Below, one piece after another: positions 9,613 through 18,511 of a stretch of 64,000 nt of DNA. Below the pieces are notes generated by a model, which ran no database searches, was not told the DNA's origin, and saw nothing but the letters and a program-made list of their open reading frames with translations. Numbering within the stretch: position 1 is the stretch's first letter; each line of letters begins with the position of its first letter. The DNA comes from BOG-224 sp963783505 (GTDB lineage: Bacteria; Acidobacteriota; Terriglobia; Bryobacterales; Bryobacteraceae). The translations under genes and the position numbers were made by a program. The DNA is taken from positions 42,623 through 106,622 of the forward strand of contig CAWAOP010000016.1 of assembly GCA_963783505.1 (NCBI GenBank). Reading direction: 5' to 3'.

Positions 9613-9747
9613 GTAACAGGGCTCGCCTTGAGGCGAGCCGATAGGGCCACCCCATCGAACGGGTTTAGCCGCTGCCGGCCTCTCCAGGGGCTAAAGCCCA
9701 GAGCTCTCATTCAATCGTACGGCACGCCTCAAGGCGTGCCCTGTTAC
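9613..9747. repeat. Palindromic repeat family A, copy 1
   Basis: A 135-base element bounded by inverted ends GTAACAGGGC (9613-9622) and GCCCTGTTAC (9738-9747), with internal GGTTTAGCC and GGGGCTAAAGCC palindromes. It lies 45 bases after the fcl stop and is preceded by GAATTCCGAAG, as are the copies at 13560 and 27346. No protein is encoded; it looks like a MITE- or REP-type element. Confidence 0.8.
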
Positions 9748-10050
9748 AAATCCTTGCGATGCTCCGAGTTCACTTTGGCGATCAAGCTCAGCCGATCCCA
9801 ACTTCGGTTTTCAGGCTTAAGTACCGGGTTTTCTCCTGTGTTGCCGATTCCAGGAATCTCGGCACGAATGCCGAGACGGCAGCCATAAATGGCCGCGCCA
9901 CCGGTGTGGCGCAAGTATTCGGCTTGCCGCGCCGAGAGTCGTCTGGGCGTTTGGGCCTCGAATCTTGCAGTTTTGGAATGTGGCTCTTATTTGAGTGGCA
10001 TTGGGCGTACGCGCCCGTTGCTTTCCGCGAATGGCTTCGAAGATTAAAAG
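9748..10050. other. Intergenic region after repeat A copy 1
   Basis: About 300 bases between the repeat and the stop of the minus-strand aldo/keto reductase. I see no coding signal, RNA gene or clear terminator; some palindromic GC-rich tracts may be further repeat debris. Confidence 0.5.
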
Positions 10051-10953
10051 CTACGCGTTCAGCGCGCTATTGATCCGCTCGATGGCTTCGTCGATTTCGG
10101 CCGTGCTCTTGAAACCGATGGTGACCGCGTCCACGGCGCCGAGCTTGAAGACGTAGTCCAGGGACTTCTGACGCTGCGCGGGGTTCGTGAACTGGCCCTC
10201 TCCCATCAGTTTCATGCCCAGAACGCCCGTACCTTGCGCGTGGATCTTCCTGGCGTGCTCGGAGACCGCCGCGACATCGCCCAACTCGGCCGTGTCCTGC
10301 TGCTGGTTGGCGGTATCCATGCGGTTGCCGGCGTGATTGATGCGGATGAGCGAAACATCCAGCCACGTGTAGCCCGGCGCCTGCGAGAGCGGCCCCAGCC
10401 CATGGAATGACGCGCCGTGAGCCAGGATGGACTTCTTCGATTTGGCTTCGTCCATGCCGTCCTGCAGTCCCTTCGTGTCGGCGCGCCAGGCCGGGCTGGT
10501 CATGTAGTGCATCAGCGCGATGTCGAAGTACTCCTGGTTCATGACGGTGCGGGCTCTATCGATGCGGGTCGCCAGATCCGGTCCGCCGCGGGCGCCGTAG
10601 GATCCGAACTTCGTCATCAGCCGGTACGAATCGCGCGGAAGGCCTTTCAATGCGTTGCCGAGCAAGGGGGGAGTCTGATATCCCTCCGCGGTTTCAAAGA
10701 AGCGAATGCCCTTGTCGTAGGCGTAGCGGACGATCCGGGTGAATCCATCCTGGCCGAGCTCCGCCTGGGTGCGGCCGCTAAACGTGCCCGTGCCGAACGC
10801 CAGGCGCGTGACCTCGATGCCCGATTTGCCCAGCGTCACCAAATCGGTCGCCGATCGTTTTTGCGCCCATGCAGGCTTGACGCCCGCCGCGCCCGCCAGC
10901 GCCACCGTTCCCAACCCCGCCTGCAAGAAGCCCCGTCTAGTAAGGCGATCCAT
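10051..10953 (-). CDS. Tat-exported aldo/keto reductase
   Basis: A 301-residue protein starting MDRLTRRGFLQAG, a twin-arginine signal with the hydrophobic LGTVALAGAAG and an AWA-type cleavage site; this fixes the start at 10953 rather than the longer open frame. The barrel begins VTLGKSGIEVTRLAFGTG. Of the catalytic tetrad, Tyr (EGY), Lys (RLMTKFG) and His (DIALMHYM) are present, while the usual Asp in the first motif is Glu (FFETAEGY). It is predicted to reduce carbonyls or oxidise sugars in the periplasm. It is divergent from the aldose epimerase gene, about 100 bases away, which suggests joint use. Confidence 0.8.
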   Translation of the reverse strand: MDRLTRRGFLQAGLGTVALAGAAGVKPAWAQKRSATDLVTLGKSGIEVTRLAFGTGTFSGRTQAELGQDGFTRIVRYAYDKGIRFFETAEGYQTPPLLGNALKGLPRDSYRLMTKFGSYGARGGPDLATRIDRARTVMNQEYFDIALMHYMTSPAWRADTKGLQDGMDEAKSKKSILAHGASFHGLGPLSQAPGYTWLDVSLIRINHAGNRMDTANQQQDTAELGDVAAVSEHARKIHAQGTGVLGMKLMGEGQFTNPAQRQKSLDYVFKLGAVDAVTIGFKSTAEIDEAIERINSALNA

Positions 10954-11053
10954 GCGTCCCTCCGAGATCACATTACCACGCCGGATGGCGCCTCTGGAGG
11001 CGGGCGCGCGCAAGGCGGTTCCGCGGGGATGCGCGGCGCTACAATCGAATGCC

Positions 11054-12046
11054 ATGAGGAAGGCAATCTTAGTTTGCGCTATCGTGTTGCCGGCGTTCGC
11101 CCAATACTCGGCCCGACGGGAGGGCGACGCCGTCAGGCTGGAGGACGGCCGAACGCAGACGGTGGTTTCCCTCAATCCCTCGCGAGGCAACAATGGCGCA
11201 TCGATGAAGGTCAAGGGAAAGGACGTGCTGTCCGCGGGCGCCGGAATGTCTGGCATTCCGTTCCTTGCCCCGTGGGCCAATCGCCTGGACGAAACCGCGT
11301 TCTACGCCAACGGGAAGAAATACCCCTTCAATCTCGGCTTAGGCAACGTGCGCGGACCGATCCCCATACACGGGCTGCTGCAAAACGCCTCGCAGTGGGA
11401 GGTGGTGGAAGTGAAGGCCGATCAGTCCGCCGCCTGGGTCACCAGCCGGCTCGACTTCTACAAGTACCCGGATTGGATGGCTCAGTTCCCCTTCGCGCAC
11501 ACCATCGAGATGACTCACCGTCTCAAAGACGGCGTCCTGGAAGTGATCGTCAAGCTGGACAACTTAAGCACGGCGCCGATGCCGGTGGCTATCGGTTTTC
11601 ATCCGTTCTTCCAGGTAACGGACGCGCCGCGCGACGCTTGGACGTTCGGGATCGGCGCACGAACCCATTGGATACAGAACTCGCTGATCCCTACGGGCGA
11701 AACCGAGCCGATCTCGAAGTTCCTGCCCGACAATCCGGGCGGTTCGCTCAAGGGCAAGAAACTGGACGACCTGTTCAGCGACCTGATTCGCGACGCCGCT
11801 GGAAAAGCGACCATGTGGCTCGAAGGGAAGAGCGAGCGCGTGGAAGTCTCGTTCGGCCCGAATTATAAGGCCGCCGTGGTATGGTTTCCAGCCGGAGCGG
11901 CTCAGAATTTCATCTGCTTCGAGCCGATGGCGGGCGTCAGCGACGGGCTGAATCTGGCGCAGAAAGGCCTCTACAAGGAACTGCAGAGCATTCCTCCGGG
12001 TCAGTCCTGGCAGGAGAGCTTTTGGATTAAACCTGTGGGATTCTAG
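11054..12046 (+). CDS. Secreted aldose 1-epimerase
   Basis: A 330-residue galactose-mutarotase-fold protein that interconverts sugar anomers. The start at 11054 gives signal peptide MRKAILVCAIVLPAFA. Family landmarks are SGIPFLAPWANRL, the first catalytic His in IPIHGLLQN, the second in IGFHPFF, and the likely catalytic Glu in FICFEPMAG. The frame is open well upstream, but that part is antisense to the reductase and lacks a signal. It probably works in the periplasm on free sugars alongside the divergent aldo/keto reductase. Confidence 0.85.
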   Translation: MRKAILVCAIVLPAFAQYSARREGDAVRLEDGRTQTVVSLNPSRGNNGASMKVKGKDVLSAGAGMSGIPFLAPWANRLDETAFYANGKKYPFNLGLGNVRGPIPIHGLLQNASQWEVVEVKADQSAAWVTSRLDFYKYPDWMAQFPFAHTIEMTHRLKDGVLEVIVKLDNLSTAPMPVAIGFHPFFQVTDAPRDAWTFGIGARTHWIQNSLIPTGETEPISKFLPDNPGGSLKGKKLDDLFSDLIRDAAGKATMWLEGKSERVEVSFGPNYKAAVVWFPAGAAQNFICFEPMAGVSDGLNLAQKGLYKELQSIPPGQSWQESFWIKPVGF

Positions 12047-12107
12047 TACGGAGAAGATACTCTGCGCCGGACGACGATCCGGCTGCGAATTGGAGGGGGA
12101 GACATCG

Positions 12108-12518
12108 ATGAAACTGAATCCGCAACTTGCGTTCAACGGTCAATGCGAAGAGGCGTTCCGCTTCTACGAGCGGGCGCTGGGAGGCCGAATCGTCCACCAG
12201 TCGCGTTATGCCGACACGCCCATGGCGAGTCAGGTGTCCGAGGAGTGGCGCAACAAGATCATTCACGCGTCGCTTGAGATCGGCGATCAAACCGTCTATG
12301 GTTGCGATCCGCCGCCGGATCGTTACCGCCGGCCTGAAGGATTCGACATGGCGATTGATACAGCCGACGCGGCCGAGGCGGACCGCATCTTCGCGGCGCT
12401 CTCCGAGAACGCTACCATTACCATGCCCGTCCAGGAGACATTCTGGGCCTTGCGGTTCGGCATGTTTACCGACCAGTTCGGCATTCCGTGGATGATCAAC
12501 TGCGGGAAGGCGATGTAA
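12108..12518 (+). CDS. VOC-superfamily PhnB-like protein
   Basis: A 136-residue protein of the glyoxalase/bleomycin-resistance fold. MKLNPQLAFNGQCEEAFRFY is the usual opening of PhnB-like (3-demethylubiquinone methyltransferase-type) VOC proteins, and it ends FGIPWMINCGK. The ATG at 12108 is preferred because GGAGGGGGA lies 7 bases before it. The substrate is not known; members of this group are often annotated only as VOC family. Confidence 0.85.
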   Translation: MKLNPQLAFNGQCEEAFRFYERALGGRIVHQSRYADTPMASQVSEEWRNKIIHASLEIGDQTVYGCDPPPDRYRRPEGFDMAIDTADAAEADRIFAALSENATITMPVQETFWALRFGMFTDQFGIPWMINCGKAM

Positions 12519-12580
12519 TTGCGGGCGCCCGGCCGGGCTGGGGCGGCGGAATCGGATCGATCCTAATTTGAGGTGAGTAG

Positions 12581-13531
12581 ATGATTTACAGCAGACGCGA
12601 GATAGGGAAGATCGCCATCGCCGCCCTGCCGGCGGCCCGGCTGTTCGCGGCGCCGAATTCCAAGTGGGGCGGCGTGCATGTCGGCATCAACGCGCCGTAT
12701 AGTTACGGCAACAACTACCTGAGCGCCGATGAAACGCTGAGCAATACCGTTAAGCTCGACCTCAGCTTCGTGGAACTGCGAACCCAGCCGATTGAGCAGG
12801 CCATGGGTTCGCCGGAGAAACCGCCGGCGCCGGCCGGTCGAGGCCGGGGCGCGCCGACACCCGAACAGCTTGCCGCTACGAAGGCCGCCGCCGAGGACTT
12901 GCACAAGTGGCGGCTTTCACGAACCAAGGCGCAATTCAAAGCGGCCCGCAAGAAATTCAACGACGCGGGAGTGGCCATCGAGATCGTCAAGGTCGACTGG
13001 ATCCAAAACGCCACCGACGATGAGGTGGAATACTGCTTCGCCTTGGCCAAGGCCGTCGGCGCGCGCGCCATTTCCTGCGAGATTCCGGTGAGCCGGACGA
13101 AGTGGCTGGGAGCGTTCGCCGACAAGCATAAGATGATGGTCGCTTACCATGGCCACACCGACATCACCAACCCGGAGGCCTTCGGCAAGCCGGAGAGCTG
13201 GGAAAAGTCGATGAGCTATGCGAAGTACAACGGCATCAACTTGGATATCGGGCACTTCGTCGCGGGCAATAGCATCTCCCCGATTCCGTTTCTCACCAAG
13301 TATCACGACCGCATCACGCACATCCACGTGAAGGACCGCAAGACGCAAAACGGTCCGAACGTGCCGTTCGGGCAAGGCGACACGCCGATCAAGGAAGCGC
13401 TCCAACTCATCAAGCGAAACAAGTGGAAGATCCAGGCGACCATCGAATTCGAGTACCCCGTTCCGCAGGGCTCGGACCGCATGACGGAAATCGCCAAGTG
13501 CGTGGCGTACTGCAAGGCCGCGCTGGCTTAG
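12581..13531 (+). CDS. Exported sugar phosphate isomerase/epimerase (TIM barrel)
   Basis: A 316-residue xylose-isomerase-like TIM barrel. It starts with a twin-arginine-like signal (SRREIGKIAIAAL) after a strong AGGTGAG ribosome site. Metal-binding positions of the family are visible: SCEIPV, AYHGHTD, NLDIGHF, THIHVKD and ATIEFEYPV. A low-complexity insert, PAPAGRGRGAPTPEQ at about residues 84-98, interrupts the fold and resembles inserts in other secreted enzymes of this window. The sugar substrate is unknown. Repeat A copy 2 begins 28 bases after its stop. Confidence 0.8.
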   Translation: MIYSRREIGKIAIAALPAARLFAAPNSKWGGVHVGINAPYSYGNNYLSADETLSNTVKLDLSFVELRTQPIEQAMGSPEKPPAPAGRGRGAPTPEQLAATKAAAEDLHKWRLSRTKAQFKAARKKFNDAGVAIEIVKVDWIQNATDDEVEYCFALAKAVGARAISCEIPVSRTKWLGAFADKHKMMVAYHGHTDITNPEAFGKPESWEKSMSYAKYNGINLDIGHFVAGNSISPIPFLTKYHDRITHIHVKDRKTQNGPNVPFGQGDTPIKEALQLIKRNKWKIQATIEFEYPVPQGSDRMTEIAKCVAYCKAALA

Positions 13532-13559
13532 TCCGAATCCCGAAGTTGGGGAAGGCTTT

Positions 13560-13692
13560 GTATCAGGGCATGCCTTTAGGCGTGCCGTACAAGGCTAACC
13601 AACAGAACGGCTTTAGCCGCCGCTTCAGAGTCAGGGGCTAAAGCCCTCACCGTGTTACGTTGAGCGGCACGACTCAAGTCGTGCCCTGATAC
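13560..13692. repeat. Palindromic repeat family A, copy 2
   Basis: A 133-base element with perfect 11-base inverted ends, GTATCAGGGCA (13560-13570) and TGCCCTGATAC (13682-13692). Internal GGCTTTAGCCGC and GGGGCTAAAGCCC match the other copies. It is preceded by GAATCCCGAAG at 13535 and lies just after the sugar isomerase gene. Confidence 0.85.
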
Positions 13693-13758
13693 AAGGCCAA
13701 ACAGGACTTGCCACCGTTTAGCGGAGTCGTCTCGGGCGACCGCCGTGAGAATTGCGGG

Positions 13759-14727
13759 TTAGCGGATCACGTCCAGGTCTTTGCCGTAGACGACCTCGCC
13801 TTGGAAGTTCTGGCGGATTTCGCCGACCACTTCCTCCGGCGGTTGGCCCATGGGCAGTTCGTGGTAGAGGACTAGCTTGCCCGGTTGAATGCGCGCCGCC
13901 AGTTTACCTAAATCCACCGCGGAAGTGTGAAATGCCGAATGATAGCGTTGCCACTCGGGCGTGCGCGCTTCCAGCCCCTTCTGGGAATAGAACTCGTGAA
14001 CCAGAATGTCGCAGCCTTTGGCGGCAGCCACGAGTTGCTCGCTCGGCGTCGTGTCGCCGGAGATCACAATCGACTTTCCCGCCGTATCGAGGCGATAGCC
14101 GAAGGCGTACTTCCACGAGCCATGAGTCACGGCGAACGCCGTCACGCGCGTGGTTGGATCGCGATAGATCTCTCCCGGCTTGATCTCATGCGTGCGGACA
14201 ACGTAAGCCTCTTTCACCGCCGGCTCCAAGCCGTGTGTGCGTATCTCAATGTCCTCATGCCAGGCTTTCATGATGTGATCCGTCATGGCCTTCAGGCCGG
14301 GCGGCCCGTACAGTTCCAGCGCCTGCCGGCGGCCCGTTACAGCGGGCGTGAAGATCAGGTCAGGCAGGCCGACGGTGTGATCCGAGTGCAGGTGCGTGAT
14401 GAAAACGCGCGTGAGTTGATCCATCCGAATGCCGGCTTGCGCGGCGCGCCGAACGACGCCCGGCCCGGCGTCCACGATGTATACATTTGGCCCGGAGACG
14501 ATCGCGACCGCCGGCCCGCTATGATCGGGTTCGGGATTCGGCGTACCGGTTCCAAGCAGGATCACGCGCGCGTCCTGCGCCATGGCTGCTGCGAAGGCGA
14601 GCGCGAGAAGCAGCGAGAGCCGCGTGAGAGTCGCAAACAGGCGTACTCCGGCGTTCGAAGGGCACGGGCGCTTTGGCAAGCGCCTCGCCGCCTGACAGGC
14701 GGCGGCAGACCTGAATGTCCGCCCCAC
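13759..14727 (-). CDS. MBL-fold metallo-hydrolase, exported
   Basis: A metallo-beta-lactamase-fold hydrolase with the zinc motif THLHSDH, a second His in TAFAVTHGS, Asp in VISGDTTPS and a late His in ALVLYHEL-type sequence (KLVLYHELP). The pattern is closest to RNase Z/arylsulfatase-like members. The GTG at 14727 lies 2 bases after the stop of the dehydrogenase gene, indicating coupling. The true signal peptide seems to be LTRLSLLLALAFAAAMA at about residues 34-50, but no start codon lies closer, so the N-terminal 30 residues remain odd. The substrate is unknown. Confidence 0.75.
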   Translation of the reverse strand: MGRTFRSAAACQAARRLPKRPCPSNAGVRLFATLTRLSLLLALAFAAAMAQDARVILLGTGTPNPEPDHSGPAVAIVSGPNVYIVDAGPGVVRRAAQAGIRMDQLTRVFITHLHSDHTVGLPDLIFTPAVTGRRQALELYGPPGLKAMTDHIMKAWHEDIEIRTHGLEPAVKEAYVVRTHEIKPGEIYRDPTTRVTAFAVTHGSWKYAFGYRLDTAGKSIVISGDTTPSEQLVAAAKGCDILVHEFYSQKGLEARTPEWQRYHSAFHTSAVDLGKLAARIQPGKLVLYHELPMGQPPEEVVGEIRQNFQGEVVYGKDLDVIR

Positions 14728-14729
14728 GT

Positions 14730-17190
14730 CTACACCCCGTGGCGCGATCGCCGCATCAGTTCGTCCAGCGTCTGATTCGTCGCAGGCCGGTGTCCCTTGA
14801 GCGGCTGGATGCGTTCATGGACAGCGTCCACCAGCCAGGCCGGCTGGGGGAAGAACAGCGATTCCAGTTCGGCCGCGGGAGTGATCCAGTTTCGCGAACC
14901 GATCACGACCGGCGGCGCGTCCAGGTAGTCGAAACAAAGCTCGGTGAGCGTCGCGGCTACGGTCTGCATCACGGAGCCGCGCTCAACCTCGTCAGAAACC
15001 AGCAGCGCTTTTCCCGTCTTGCGCAGAGACTCGGCCAGCGGTTCATAGTCCAGCGGAACGGCCGAACGGAGATCGATAATCTCGGCCGACAGGCCGTAGC
15101 GTTCCTGCAAGATATTCGCCGCTTCGATAGCGGGGTACAGCGCCGGTCCCAGAGTGACGATCGTCAAGTCGCGTCCCGCGCGTTTCACCGACGGTTGCGA
15201 TAGGTCGATTTCGTAATAGCCCTCCGGAACGCCTGTTTCGACGAACAGCTCCCCCATGTCGTAAATCTTCTGGCTCTCGAAAAAAACAACGGGGTCCGTC
15301 CCCGCGAGCGCCGCGTTCATCATGCCCTTGGCGTCGTACGGTGTCACGGGATAAACCACCTTCAGCCCCGGAATATGATGCGCGATCGCCGTAAAATCCT
15401 GCGAGTGCTGCGCGCCATACTTGGAGCCTACCGAAATGCGCAGCACTACGGGCATTCTCAGTTGCCCCGCCGACATGGCCTGCCACTTGGCAAGCTGATT
15501 GAAAATCTCGTCGCCCGCCCGGCCCATGAAATCCGCGTACATGATCTCCGCCACCGCGCGCCCGCCCTCCAGCGCGTAGCCTACGGCCGCGCCGGCGATA
15601 GCGGCCTCGGAGATCGGCGCGTTGAACAGGCGATGATACGGCAACAGCTCCGTCAAACCGCGGTAGACCGCGAACGCGCCGCCCCAATCGCGATTCTCCT
15701 CGCCGAAGGCGATCATGGTCGGGTCGATGGCGAAGCGGTAGACCATAGCCTCGAAGATGGCGTCCCGGATGTTGAACGCCTTAACCCGTGGAACCGGATT
15801 GCCTTCGAATGTGGGCGTGCGGATTCTCCCTTGAATCCGCTTCACGCGCGGGTTTTCCGAGAGCGGCTGGAGCATCTCCGGTTCGCGTTGGTCGAACCGT
15901 TCCACGCGCTCGTTGGTGAACATCACCGATTCAATCAGTTCCGACTCCGGCCCGACTCTTGGGCTGATTTCCAAGTCCGCCGCCAGCCGGAACATTTCGA
16001 AGACGGCCTGTTGCACACGGGCCCGCTCGGAATCCAGCGCATCCGCCGAGACCGCCCCGCCGGCAACCAGCTTCTCCCGGAACGCCTGAATGGAATCGGC
16101 CCGCTGCCACAGGTCGAGTTCTTCCTTGGACCGGTAGCTCGATGCGTCGGAAGGCGAATGCCCGCTGATACGGTACGTTACCGTGTCGAGAAGAGCCGGG
16201 CCCCGGCCCTCGGCGATGATTTGCTTCTTGCGGCGAAACGCGTCGATCACCGGCAGCGGGTCGTAGCCGTTCACGCGCTCCGCGTGCATCTGCTCCGGGT
16301 TTACGCCCGCGCCAATCCGGGCAATAAACTGCACGCCCATGGTCTCGCCGAGCGTCTGCCCGCCCATGCCGTAAAAATTGTTCATGCAGTTGAAGACGAT
16401 GGGCAACCCGCCGCCCAGCGACCGGTCCCACAAGGAGCGGAACTGGTCCATGGCGGCGAAGGTGATGCCTTCCCACACCGGCCCGCATCCAAACGAGGCG
16501 TCGCCGATGTTGCACACCACGATGCCGGGCTTGCGGTTCACGCGCTTGTAGAGCGCGGCGCCCGGCGCGATGGAACCCGATCCGCCGACGATCGCGTTGT
16601 TGGGATAAATCCCGAACGGCGTGAAGAACGCGTGCATCGAACCGCCCAGCCCGCGGTTCAGGCCGGTCTCGCGGGCGAAGATCTCGCTGTACGCTCCGTA
16701 AACGAAAAATCGAAAAGCCAGATCCTGTGACATCGGCGCTAGCGCCCTTTTCCACCGGCCGCAGTATCGCGCCGCCGCGATACGTCCGCATGATCTCCGC
16801 GAGCCGCCCGGTGCCAACTGGCGTATTGCGGAGAAACGCCTTCGCCAGAATCTCGCCGTGGCTGCGGTGCGATCCGAAGATATGGTCTTCGGGAGTGAGA
16901 GCGAATGCCATGCCGACCGCGGCGGCTTCCTGGCCAATGGAAAGATGGGCCGGCCCGGCATGATGGTACGCGAAGCCTCGGTATGCGCCCCTGAGCTTGG
17001 TTTCGTTGAGGATGGTTTCGAATTCGCGGATGGCGCACATATCGCGCCAGATGCACAGGAAGTCATCCGAAGAGAAAAGCTTCAACTCTTCGGAGACCGT
17101 CTTCTCGTAGGCGTTAACCGGAATATCGGTGAAATGGACCGCGCCCCTGGCGAACGCCGCGGCCGGATCTATGACGATCGATTTCGGCAT
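14730..17190 (-). CDS. Fused alpha/beta E1 component of a 2-oxoacid dehydrogenase, split by a frameshift
   Basis: It carries both E1 subunits in one chain of about 820 residues, a thiamine-diphosphate enzyme that decarboxylates a 2-oxoacid (branched-chain, pyruvate or acetoin type). The ATG at 17190 (MPKSIVIDP) has GGAGGG upstream. The alpha part shows AYHHAGPAHLSIGQEA, then the ThDP motif GDASFGCG to CMNNFYGMGG. The beta part has GEENRDWGG, FNAPISEAAIAGAAVGYA and RISVGSKYGAQHSQD. The frame changes near 16731 between RPVEKGASAD and SQDLAFRFFVYG; one extra base explains it. No E2/E3 genes are nearby, so the complex partners are elsewhere. Confidence 0.8.
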
Positions 17191-17255
17191 TCCTACCGCA
17201 CCCTCCTCCGCGCTCCGAGAAGCCTCGGTCCCCGCTTTGATAACGGCGTAGTCAT

Positions 17256-18287
17256 TTATTGGTAGCGCTCCATAAGCTTCCAGCCGGATTCCACGAACTG
17301 GCCCAGCGTCCTCTGGGTCGCTCCGAATGCCATGAACTCCGCGGGCGTCATGCCGGCGGGATCGTAGGCGCGGACAAACTCCGGCATCGCGCAGAGCCGA
17401 TCGAGCGCGTCCGAGGCGATGGGACTCTCGATCCGCGCCTCGCGCGGAAAGTCCCCGTTGACGAAATCGTCCTGAAACGCGGGGGCGATGGACATCAGCA
17501 GATCGGCCCCCGCCAGCTCCGTCAGATGATAATCGCCGCGCAACGCCGCAACCAGCAACTTGGCTTCGTAACCGCGCTCGCCATAGATCGAATAGGCGCG
17601 TTTCGTAACCGCCAGCCCGGCTTGCCGGATATCGTTCTCGGTCGCCGGCGCCTGGGTATCGAGCGCGACTTCGCGAAGGAAATCGTCCAGACGGCCGATC
17701 ATGATCACGGCGAAGCATTTTCCTGGCGTGATGTTGTTCCGCCTGGCGCGCCGAACTCCGGCCCTATGCCGTTCGGCGATCGCGATCACCTGCGGAACCG
17801 TGAAGCTCACGGTGGCCGTCACCGTGATGCCTTCCGCCACGGCGTCCTCCAGCGTGTCCAGGCCTGCCGCGGTCGCCGGCAACTTCACGGCGATGTTCGG
17901 CGCCCACGCGTGGAAGCGCCGCGCCATGGGCAGCATGGCGTCCCGGTCGCCCGCGCGCATCGGATTGACCTGAGCGCACACGAAACCCGATGCTCCGCCG
18001 CTGCGCTCGTACTCCGGCATCAATTTTTCGGCGGTCTTGGCGACAGCCACGCACATGAGCGCTTCGGCTTTCCGATCCACCGGCGAGTTCAGCGCCAGTA
18101 CGGACTCTATTTCCGCGGCCCAGATTTGGCGGTCCTTCACCAAGGCGAGATTCGCAAGGAACGGATTGGTGGTCACGCCGATGGCGCCTCGTCTCAAACC
18201 CAGATCGAGTTCGGCCGCTTCCGCCGAATCGTGCCACCACTTCGTCGGCGTGTTGGCGAGGAGCCAGGCAAGGTAGGAATCGTCCAC
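17256..18287 (-). CDS. Transaldolase-family protein
   Basis: A transaldolase-type class I aldolase that transfers three-carbon units between sugar phosphates. Landmarks are NTPTKWWHDSAE, GAIGVTTNPFLAN, the Schiff-base lysine in AVKLPATAAGLDTL, and TVTATVSFTVPQV. The GTG at 18287 (VDDSYLAWL) is preferred since GAGGG lies about 6 bases upstream; a TTG at 18308 adds seven residues. It is about 343 residues, within the family range. The E1 dehydrogenase gene starts 65 bases downstream, so these likely form one operon; whether it is a true transaldolase or a fructose-6-phosphate aldolase-like enzyme is open. Confidence 0.8.
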   Translation of the reverse strand: MDDSYLAWLLANTPTKWWHDSAEAAELDLGLRRGAIGVTTNPFLANLALVKDRQIWAAEIESVLALNSPVDRKAEALMCVAVAKTAEKLMPEYERSGGASGFVCAQVNPMRAGDRDAMLPMARRFHAWAPNIAVKLPATAAGLDTLEDAVAEGITVTATVSFTVPQVIAIAERHRAGVRRARRNNITPGKCFAVIMIGRLDDFLREVALDTQAPATENDIRQAGLAVTKRAYSIYGERGYEAKLLVAALRGDYHLTELAGADLLMSIAPAFQDDFVNGDFPREARIESPIASDALDRLCAMPEFVRAYDPAGMTPAEFMAFGATQRTLGQFVESGWKLMERYQ

Positions 18288-18511
18288 GAATTGCCCTCGA
18301 AATTCCAACGGCGGTTCACTCTCGCCGCGGGCGCGAGATCCGCCGATGGCCTTGGAATCCGTATTCTAGCGCGATGTCCTATTCACGCGAGCTTTCCGGG
18401 TTTGCCATGCGCCGCGCCGCGGCGTATTCAGGAACTAACCCCGGGGGGGCGTCCATCCGAGGACGCTATTCTCCTTGCCCTGCGCGCCCGCGCGCTGTTA
18501 GACTCCGGTTA

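Noticed and set aside
10417..11868. 483-residue plus-strand open frame
   Set aside because: It is antisense to the Tat aldo/keto reductase and then overlaps the aldose epimerase in another frame. Composition is Arg/Gly/Ala-rich without motifs; GC-rich codon use creates such frames.
15375..16730. 451-residue plus-strand open frame opposite the E1 dehydrogenase
   Set aside because: Antisense shadow of a gene with clear ThDP-enzyme motifs; no domain or ribosome site.
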